DNA of 64,000 nucleotides from an uncultured Alistipes sp. Its GTDB lineage: Bacteria > Bacteroidota > Bacteroidia > Bacteroidales > Rikenellaceae. Shown in pieces: positions 58,072 to 64,000 of the stretch. Each line of letters starts with the position of its first letter. The stretch's first letter is position 1. Location: assembly GCA_910576555.1 (NCBI GenBank), contig CAJTIY010000005.1:1-64000 (forward strand), in the 5' to 3' direction. The position numbers were made by a program, and so were the translations under genes. The notes under the pieces were generated by a model. It had not been told where the DNA came from, searched no databases, and saw nothing but the letters and a program-made list of their open reading frames with translations.

Positions 58072-59912
58072 TAGCCAGAATGTCGAAATACGACTTTGTG
58101 CTCTTTGCGGCGCAAAGCGAGGACTTCATCGCCCGGCTGCGCGACCTCGGACTGGTCGACATCACCGCCACGGGCTGGGAGCCCTCGGAGGAGGACCGCC
58201 AGCTGCTGCTCGACATCGAGGGCACGGCGAAGGCCTCGGAGTTCCTCCGCACGTGGCGTGCGGACGAGGCGCATGCGGCGCTCGTGGGCGAACCGTTCGC
58301 CACGGGTGCCGAGGCCTACGAACGCTATGTCGCCGCGCAGCGCGAGGCCGCGGCCCTGCGCACGGAGATCGACCGCCTCGAAAAGACGGCCGACGAACTG
58401 CGCCCGTGGGGCGCGTTCGATGTGGCGCGTACGCAGGCGCTCGCCGAGCAGGGCATCGTCCTGCGCTACTTCTCGGCGCAGCGCAACGTCTACGACAAGT
58501 CGTTCGCCGCGTGGTCGGAGCAGTATACCCTCTCGGAGGTGGCCCGCACCGACGCTACGGTGTGGTTCGTCGCGGTGACGGCGCCCGGCGCCGAGGTCGA
58601 CCTCGACGCGCAGGAGATGAAGGCCCCGGCGATGGATGTCCGCGAGGCGGACCGCCGCATCGCGGAAGCCGGCGCGAAGCTCGCGGCGCTCGATGCCGAG
58701 TTCGCCCGCGTCGCCGCGTCGGAGCAGCTGCTCGGGCAGTACGCCGCGTCGCTCAAGGAGCGGCTGCAGGGCGTGCGCGTGACCGCCACGGCGGAGCGTG
58801 CGGCCGACGGCTCGCTCGTCGTCATGGAGGGCTGGGCCGAGACCGAAACCTCGGCGAAGGTCGATGCGCTGCTGGAGGAGTACCCCAACGTGGTCTACCT
58901 CAAGAGCGACCCGACGCCCGAGGACGACACGCCGGTGAAGCTGCGCAACGGCTGGTTCGCGCGGATCTTCGAGATGGTGGGCGACATGTATGCCCGCCCG
59001 AAGTACGGCACGATCGACCTCACGCCCTTCTTCGCACCGTTCTATATGCTCTTTTTCGCCATCTGCCTCAACGATGCGGGCTACGGCGCCATCCTCGCGC
59101 TCATGGGCGCATGGATGCTCGCCAAGAACCGCAAGCCCGGCATGATGCGGCGCGCGGCGTGGTTCGCCACGCTGTGCGGTCTGGCTACGGTGGCCGTGGG
59201 ACTCTTCTGCGGTTCGTTCTTCGGATTGAGCCTCGCGAACTACTTCCCGTCGATCCCCTTCTTCGATTTCCAGAACCGCTTCTTCTCCATCGCGCTGGCG
59301 ATCGGCATGGTGCAGATCCTCTTCGGTATGGCCATCAGCATCTGGGTCACGACGCGCTCGTTCGGCTTCCGCTATGCGCTGGGGTCGCTCGGGTGGTTCA
59401 TCGTCCTGCTCGCGGGATCGGTGGCCGGCGGCCTTCCGATGCTGAACGAGGCATGGGTGATTCCGGGCTTCACGACCTCGTCGCCCGCCTTCTACGGGGC
59501 GCTCGCCGCGGGTGCCGTGCTGATGCTGTTCTTCAACTCGCCGGGCAAGAACCCCTTCGTGAACTTCGGTGCGGGTCTGTGGAACTTCTACAACAACCTC
59601 ACGGGCCTGTTGAGCGACGTGCTGTCGTACATCCGTCTGTTCGCCATCGGACTTTCGGGCGGCGTGCTGGCGCTGGTCTTCAACTCGCTGGCCGACGGCT
59701 TCGTGCCCGAGGGCGCGAACATCGTCGTGCGCATCCTCATCATGCTGCCGATTCTGCTCATCGGTCACGGCATCAACCTCTTCATGTCGACGATCTCGTC
59801 GTTCGTCCACCCGATGCGTCTCACGTTCGTGGAGTTCTACAAGAACGCCGGGTTCGAGATGGCTTCGCGCTCGTTCGACCCCATCCGCAAAATGGATCAA
59901 ACAAACGAATAA
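58068..59912 (+). CDS. ntpI: V-type ATPase subunit I (stator, membrane)
   Basis: Subunit I provides the ion half-channels and anchors the peripheral stalk. The 614-aa protein has a cytosolic N-domain of about 310 residues with coiled coils, then seven to eight membrane helices. It carries LTPFFAPFYMLFFAICLNDA, the Arg-containing segment FYNNLTGLLSDVLSYIRLFA with the essential Arg, and HGINLFMSTISSFVHPMRLT, FVEFYKNAGFEM at the end. ATG 58068 overlaps the ntpD stop; an ATG at 58080 is also possible. Confidence 0.95.
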   Translation: MIARMSKYDFVLFAAQSEDFIARLRDLGLVDITATGWEPSEEDRQLLLDIEGTAKASEFLRTWRADEAHAALVGEPFATGAEAYERYVAAQREAAALRTEIDRLEKTADELRPWGAFDVARTQALAEQGIVLRYFSAQRNVYDKSFAAWSEQYTLSEVARTDATVWFVAVTAPGAEVDLDAQEMKAPAMDVREADRRIAEAGAKLAALDAEFARVAASEQLLGQYAASLKERLQGVRVTATAERAADGSLVVMEGWAETETSAKVDALLEEYPNVVYLKSDPTPEDDTPVKLRNGWFARIFEMVGDMYARPKYGTIDLTPFFAPFYMLFFAICLNDAGYGAILALMGAWMLAKNRKPGMMRRAAWFATLCGLATVAVGLFCGSFFGLSLANYFPSIPFFDFQNRFFSIALAIGMVQILFGMAISIWVTTRSFGFRYALGSLGWFIVLLAGSVAGGLPMLNEAWVIPGFTTSSPAFYGALAAGAVLMLFFNSPGKNPFVNFGAGLWNFYNNLTGLLSDVLSYIRLFAIGLSGGVLALVFNSLADGFVPEGANIVVRILIMLPILLIGHGINLFMSTISSFVHPMRLTFVEFYKNAGFEMASRSFDPIRKMDQTNE

Positions 59913-59939
59913 CAAACAATAAAAATCTTTTTTCGAATT

Positions 59940-60392
59940 ATGGAAACAACTGCTTTGGTAATGGCCTACGTAGGCGTCGCTCTGATGGTAGGTCTGGCCG
60001 GTATCGCATCGGCTGTAGGTACTTCGATCGCCGGACAGGCTGCCGTGGGCGCCATGAAAAAGAACGGCGGCGCGTTCGGTAGCTACATGATTCTCTCGGC
60101 CCTCCCGGGTTCGCAGGGTCTCTACGGCTTCGTCTGCTTCTTCATGGTTCAGGGCTTCCTCGCCGCACCGACGATGGTGCAGGGTGCCGCCGTGCTGGGT
60201 GCCGGTATTCTGGTGGGTATCGTCAACCTCGCAGCCGCGATCTATCAGGCCAAAGTCTGCGCCAACGGTATCGCAGCGATCGGCAACGGTCACGACGTGA
60301 TGGGTAAGACGCTGATCCTCGCCGCTTTCCCCGAGCTCTACGCTATTCTTACGGTGGCTGCGACGTTCCTCATCTCGAACATCGTGAAGTAA
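59940..60392 (+). CDS. ntpK: V-type ATPase subunit K (rotor ring), sodium-type ligand set
   Basis: Subunit K forms the membrane rotor ring. The 150-aa protein has four helices (two c-subunit hairpins fused, as in V-type rotors). Key residues are LPGSQGLYGF (Gln59, Tyr62) in the second helix, Gln103 at the end of the third and Glu132 in PELYAI in the fourth. In the Enterococcus hirae sodium V-ATPase the equivalent Gln, Tyr, Gln and Glu bind sodium (established). Their presence here suggests sodium rather than proton coupling. It is the last gene; a terminator follows at 60427. Confidence 0.95.
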   Translation: METTALVMAYVGVALMVGLAGIASAVGTSIAGQAAVGAMKKNGGAFGSYMILSALPGSQGLYGFVCFFMVQGFLAAPTMVQGAAVLGAGILVGIVNLAAAIYQAKVCANGIAAIGNGHDVMGKTLILAAFPELYAILTVAATFLISNIVK

Positions 60393-60426
60393 TCCGATGC
60401 GTGCGGCCGCAGGGCCGCTGCGCGAA

Positions 60427-60460
60427 AAAAGTCCCCGAGCGATCGGGGACTTTTCGTTTT
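60427..60460 (+). terminator. Intrinsic terminator of the V-type ATPase operon
   Basis: A perfect 12-bp stem (AAAAGTCCCCGA with TCGGGGACTTTT, loop GCGA) leads into CGTTTT, 34 bases after ntpK. Confidence 0.9.
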
Positions 60461-60679
60461 TCGGATCCGGAGCCCCGTGCGGCGGGATGTCCGGGCGTGG
60501 GGCCCGGGGTGGCGGAGGCGGTATGATCGGGACGGCAGGCGCCCCGGTGCGGGCGTCCGGTCCGCCGTGTAGCCTGCCGTGCGTGCCGTTGCGGTTAGTG
60601 CTCTTTCGAATGCTCGGAGTCGCATCGCACTGCGGAGTTGGGCGGTATTTCGGAAGCCTCCGGCCTGTTCGGAAACGGC

Positions 60680-60717
60680 AGCGCGCGAACGATCGGAGTG
60701 TCCGATGCTCGCGCGCT
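60680..60717 (-). terminator. Terminator hairpin of rnr
   Basis: The outer stem AGCGCGCGA/TCGCGCGCT and inner stem ATCGGA/TCCGAT form one long hairpin beginning 20 bases after the rnr stop codon. The rest of the 60461-60737 gap shows no gene. Confidence 0.7.
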
Positions 60718-60737
60718 GTTGCGTTCGTTCCGTTTCG

Positions 60738-62981
60738 TCAGCGGCCCTTGCGGCGCGTCGACCGGGAGACTGCGGGTCCGGCCGTACGCTTCGTTCTGCC
60801 TGCGGAGGAGCCGCGACGCGGCAGGTTGGGGAGCACGAGCTCGAAGTCGAGCTGGCGCTTCTGCAGGTCGGCCCGCTTGACGCGGATGCGGACCGCGTCG
60901 CCCAGCGTCATGCGGCGTCCCGTGGCGCTGCCGACGATCTCGTAGGCGGCCTCGTCGAAGCGGAAGAAGTCCCCTTCGATGTCGCGCAGGAACGACATGC
61001 CCTCGATGTGCGTCTCGTCCAGCTCGACGTAGACGCCCCACTCGGTGAGGCCCGAGATGTGGCCGTCGAACTCCTGTCCGAGGCGCTCCTTCATGAATTC
61101 GACCATCTTGTACTTGATCGAGGCGCGTTCGGCCTCGGCAGCGACGACCTCGCGTTCGGAGGCGTGGGCGCAGAGGCTCTCCAGCGCCTCCCGGTCGGCC
61201 GACCTGCCCCCTTCGAGGTAGCGGGCCAGCAGGCGGTGGACCATCATGTCGGGGTAGCGGCGGATGGGCGAGGTGAAGTGGGTGTAGTAGGGGAACGCCA
61301 GTCCGTAATGGCCGATGTTGTCGGTCGTGTAGTAGGCTTTGGCCATCGACCGCACGGCCATCGTCGTCACGGCGTTCTCCTCCGTGGTGCCCTTCACGCT
61401 CCCCAGCAGCTTGTTCATCTCTTTGGCCACGGCGCGTCCCTTCGCGGCCTTGAAGACGTGGCCGAAGCGGAGGATGAACTGCCGGAAGCGGTCGAGCTTC
61501 TCCTCGCTCGGGGCGTCGTGCACGCGGTAGACCATCGTGCGGGGAACGCTGCGGCCCCGCTCCGTGCGGCGCTTGCCGCAGAACTCGGCGACGCGGCGGT
61601 TGGCCAGCAGCATGAACTCCTCGATCATCTGGTTGGCCTCCGTCTGCTCCTTGAAGTAGACGGCGACGGGACGGCCCGCCTCGTCGAGACGGAACTTCAT
61701 CTCGGCGCGCTCGAACGAGATCGCGCCGTCGCGGAACCGCTTGCGGCGCAGCGCCTGCGCCAGCCGGTTGAGCGTCGTCACCTCCTCGGCGAAGTCGCCG
61801 CGGCCCGTTTCGATCACCTCCTGCGCCTCGGCATAGGTGAACCGCCGGTCGGAGTGGATCACCGTGCGGCCGAACCACTCGTCGACGAGGTCGAGGTTTT
61901 CGTTGAGCGTGAAGACCGCCGAGAAGCAGAGGCTCGTCTCGTTGGGACGCAGCGAGCAGAGCTCGTTCGAGAGCCGCTCGGGCAGCATCGGGATCGTGCG
62001 GTCGACGAGATATACCGACGTGCCGCGCGCCACGGCCTCGTCGTCGATCGCCGAGTGGGGCCGCACGTAGTGGGTGACGTCGGCGATGTGCACGCCGATC
62101 TCCCACACCCCGTCGCCGACGCGGCGCACCGAGAGGGCGTCGTCGAAATCCTTCGCGTCGGCCGGGTCGACCGTGAAGGTCGTCACGGCGCGGAAGTCGC
62201 GGCGGGCCTCGATCTCGCGGGCGGTGATGCGGCCGTCGATGGCTGCCGCGGCCTGCTCGATCCCGGGTTCGAAGCGGTAGGGGAGGTCGTATTCGGCGAG
62301 GATGGCGTGCATCTCCGTGTCGTTGTTGCCGGCCAGTCCCAGACGGTCGATCAGCTCGCCCGCGGGGCTCTTGCTGCCGAGGGGCCAGTCGACGATGCGC
62401 ACGGCGACCTTCTCGCCGTCGCGGATCTGGGGGTTCGAGCGTTTCGAGAGGTAGATGTCCATCGGCATGCGGCGCGAGTCGGGCCGCACGAAGATCTGGT
62501 GCGCACCGACCTCCGCGACGCCGACGTAGGGCCGGCGGCAGCGTTCGACGATGCGCGTGATCTCGCCTTCGCTCTGGCCGCCGCGGCTGCGGTGGAGGAC
62601 GATCGCCTCCACGCGGTCGCCGTCGAGCGCGTTGCAGGCGTTGCGGGCGTGGACATAGAGGTCCTGCTCCATGCCCTCGACGCGTACGTAGACAGCACCG
62701 CTCTGGGTCATGCTCGCCGTGCCTTCGACATGGGGCAGGTGGTTACGGGTCAGGCGGTATTTCTCGCGGGCGCACTCCTCGACCACGCCCTCGTGGAACA
62801 GGCGGTCGAGGATTTCGAGCGTCTCGCGTCGTCCCTCCTTCGTGGCGCCGCCCGATGCGGCGGCGAGTTGCTTGAGCGAGAACTTATTGTTGGGCGATTC
62901 GCGTAACAGGTTCAGGATGACCGATATGCGGTCCGTTTTGCGCGCTCCTTTCGCGGAGCGTCTGTCGTTTGTTTTTTTCAT
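60738..62981 (-). CDS. rnr: Ribonuclease R
   Basis: RNase R is a 3'-5' exoribonuclease that degrades structured RNA. The 747-aa protein has an N-terminal HTH-like domain (ISVILNLLRESPNNKFSLKQ), two cold-shock domains (TASMTQSGAVYVRVEGMEQD; GVAEVGAHQIFVRPDSRRMP), and the RNB domain with catalytic aspartates in TFTVDPADAKDFDDALSVRR. Further blocks are FMLLANRRVAEFCGKRR and GLAFPYYTHFTSPIRRYPDM. A C-terminal S1 domain follows (FDGHISGLTEWGVYVELDET). The tail is basic. ATG 62981 overlaps the stop of the upstream amidohydrolase (ATGA). Confidence 0.95.
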   Translation of the reverse strand: MKKTNDRRSAKGARKTDRISVILNLLRESPNNKFSLKQLAAASGGATKEGRRETLEILDRLFHEGVVEECAREKYRLTRNHLPHVEGTASMTQSGAVYVRVEGMEQDLYVHARNACNALDGDRVEAIVLHRSRGGQSEGEITRIVERCRRPYVGVAEVGAHQIFVRPDSRRMPMDIYLSKRSNPQIRDGEKVAVRIVDWPLGSKSPAGELIDRLGLAGNNDTEMHAILAEYDLPYRFEPGIEQAAAAIDGRITAREIEARRDFRAVTTFTVDPADAKDFDDALSVRRVGDGVWEIGVHIADVTHYVRPHSAIDDEAVARGTSVYLVDRTIPMLPERLSNELCSLRPNETSLCFSAVFTLNENLDLVDEWFGRTVIHSDRRFTYAEAQEVIETGRGDFAEEVTTLNRLAQALRRKRFRDGAISFERAEMKFRLDEAGRPVAVYFKEQTEANQMIEEFMLLANRRVAEFCGKRRTERGRSVPRTMVYRVHDAPSEEKLDRFRQFILRFGHVFKAAKGRAVAKEMNKLLGSVKGTTEENAVTTMAVRSMAKAYYTTDNIGHYGLAFPYYTHFTSPIRRYPDMMVHRLLARYLEGGRSADREALESLCAHASEREVVAAEAERASIKYKMVEFMKERLGQEFDGHISGLTEWGVYVELDETHIEGMSFLRDIEGDFFRFDEAAYEIVGSATGRRMTLGDAVRIRVKRADLQKRQLDFELVLPNLPRRGSSAGRTKRTAGPAVSRSTRRKGR

Positions 62982-64000
62982 AATCGTGATTCCAGAATGC
63001 GGTGGGCCAGTCGGAGCATGAAGTCGATGCCGACGTCGAGGGCCCGCTCGTCGGGCGCGAAGGTCGCCGTGTGGAGGCGTCCGGCGGCGGCGCCTACGCC
63101 TAACCGGTAGAATAATGAAGGGTAGCGGAGCGTGTAGTGCCCGAAGTCCTCGGCCGTGGGGCGCAGCGGCAGCCGCTCGATGCGCAGCCCCGATGCTTCG
63201 GCCAGCGCCGCGGCCAGCTCCGTGAGCGCCGGGTCGTTGACCACCGAGGGGTATCCGCGGTCGATCGCCGCCTCGGTGCGGGTGCCGTGCCGGGCGTCGG
63301 TCTCCGCGGCGAAGGCTTCGATGGCCCGGTGGGCCTCCGTGCGCGCACCTTCGTCGAAGGTGCGCAGCGTGCCCTCCATGCGCACCTCGTCGGGCACGAC
63401 GTTCGTGGCGCCGGGCGCCTCCACGCGGCCGATCGAGAGCACCCGTACGGGGGCGTTGAGCGTCAGGAGCCGGCCGATGAGCTCCGCGGCGGCGGCCACC
63501 GGGTCGTGCAGCTGGGCGCGCAGGGCGCCGTGGCCGCCCGTGCCCCGCACGGCGAAGCGCAGCTCGTCGTTCGCCGCCATGTATTTTCCGGCGCGGAAGC
63601 CGAGCGTGCCGATCTCGAGCTGCGGCTCCGCATGTTCGCCGACGACGGCGACCACCTCGAAGTCGTCGAACGCCCCCTCGGCCAGCACCAGCGAGGCGCC
63701 GCCCGGGTTGCACTCCTCGCCCGGCTGGAAGAGCCCGAGGAGCGTCCCGGCGAAGTCGGGCGTCGCGGCGGCTTCGCGCAGCACGCCGTAGAGCACCGCG
63801 GCGTGCATGTCGTGGCCGCAGGCGTGCATCACGCCCTCGTTGCACGAGGCGTAGGGGAGCCCCGTCCGCTCGGCGATCGGCAGCGCGTCGATGTCGGCGC
63901 GCAGCACCACGGCGCGGCGGTCGCCGGCGGCCGTCGCGCGGCCCCGGATGCGGGCCAGCACCCCCGTGCCGGCTACGCGGCGGTGTTCGATGCCCAGCGC
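62978..64000 (-). CDS. M20 family amidohydrolase (N-acyl-amino-acid amidohydrolase type), start outside the window
   Basis: The frame stays open to the right edge, so the N-terminus is missing; the visible part is 340 codons. It begins within ALGIEHRRVAGTGVLARIRG and shows the metal-binding His motif GVMHACGHDMHAAVLYG, LLGLFQPGEECNPGGASLVL with the catalytic Glu pair, VVAVVGEHAEPQLEIGTLGF, and GTGGHGALRAQLHDPVAAAA. The family hydrolyses N-acyl amino acids or peptides with a metal centre. The last codons overlap rnr (ATGA), so both are on one transcript. Substrate unknown. Confidence 0.92.
   Translation of the reverse strand, partial: ALGIEHRRVAGTGVLARIRGRATAAGDRRAVVLRADIDALPIAERTGLPYASCNEGVMHACGHDMHAAVLYGVLREAAATPDFAGTLLGLFQPGEECNPGGASLVLAEGAFDDFEVVAVVGEHAEPQLEIGTLGFRAGKYMAANDELRFAVRGTGGHGALRAQLHDPVAAAAELIGRLLTLNAPVRVLSIGRVEAPGATNVVPDEVRMEGTLRTFDEGARTEAHRAIEAFAAETDARHGTRTEAAIDRGYPSVVNDPALTELAAALAEASGLRIERLPLRPTAEDFGHYTLRYPSLFYRLGVGAAAGRLHTATFAPDERALDVGIDFMLRLAHRILESRL

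Overview
The window reads as a high-GC Bacteroidales chromosome, most consistent with Alistipes or a close relative (inference). The evidence is many promoter boxes matching the Bacteroidetes -7 consensus TAnnTTTG, Bacteroidetes-typical families (DUF5683, DUF4301, DUF2721, DUF2764, OstA-like protein, fused DAHP synthase/chorismate mutase), a V-type ATPase operon, and GC-rich core genes.

Bases 1-7923 are the right part of an integrative mobilizable element; its left end lies outside the window. It carries a start-less HsdS half-gene, an AT-rich DUF2971 gene, a mobilization block (MobC, relaxase, a probably frameshifted membrane protein), a small HTH protein, a tightly coupled three-gene RhuM operon and a tyrosine integrase. 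The integrase sits beside the 3' end of mnmE, whose last 18 bases are the likely attachment core.

Bases 7924-13554 hold a minus-strand parA-parB-DUF5683-mltD-mnmE run. Bases 13667-21489 hold a plus-strand set: CPBP protease, two periplasmic folding factors (lipoprotein plus SurA-like), an OstA-like protein with a large low-complexity insert, a Nudix hydrolase and an MscS-type channel. Bases 21455-29171 are minus-strand: an AspT/YidE-type transporter and a complete tripartite efflux operon (ATPase, two permeases, adaptor, TolC-like channel). Bases 29447-34946 form a likely amino-acid fermentation module (iorA, iorB, aminotransferase, CoA-transferase) with an odd 10-bp repeat array between iorA and iorB. 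A tRNA-Arg(ACG), ruvC, a TlpA-like lipoprotein, lpxD and coaD follow.

Bases 39187-46426 hold a Kdo/WaaP-type kinase, the aromatic amino-acid entry enzyme, DUF2721 and DUF6549 proteins, and a hybrid histidine kinase with a sigma-54 response regulator. Bases 46631-50868 are murB-tilS-holA followed by a lysine-free class IV aminotransferase-like gene. Bases 50949-60392 carry a DUF4301 gene and the V-type ATPase operon E-DUF2764-A-B-D-I-K, whose K subunit has sodium-type ligand residues. The window ends with rnr and a truncated M20 amidohydrolase. Outside the mobile element the gene content is ordinary housekeeping; the main novelty candidates are in the element and in a few repeat arrays and degenerate proteins.
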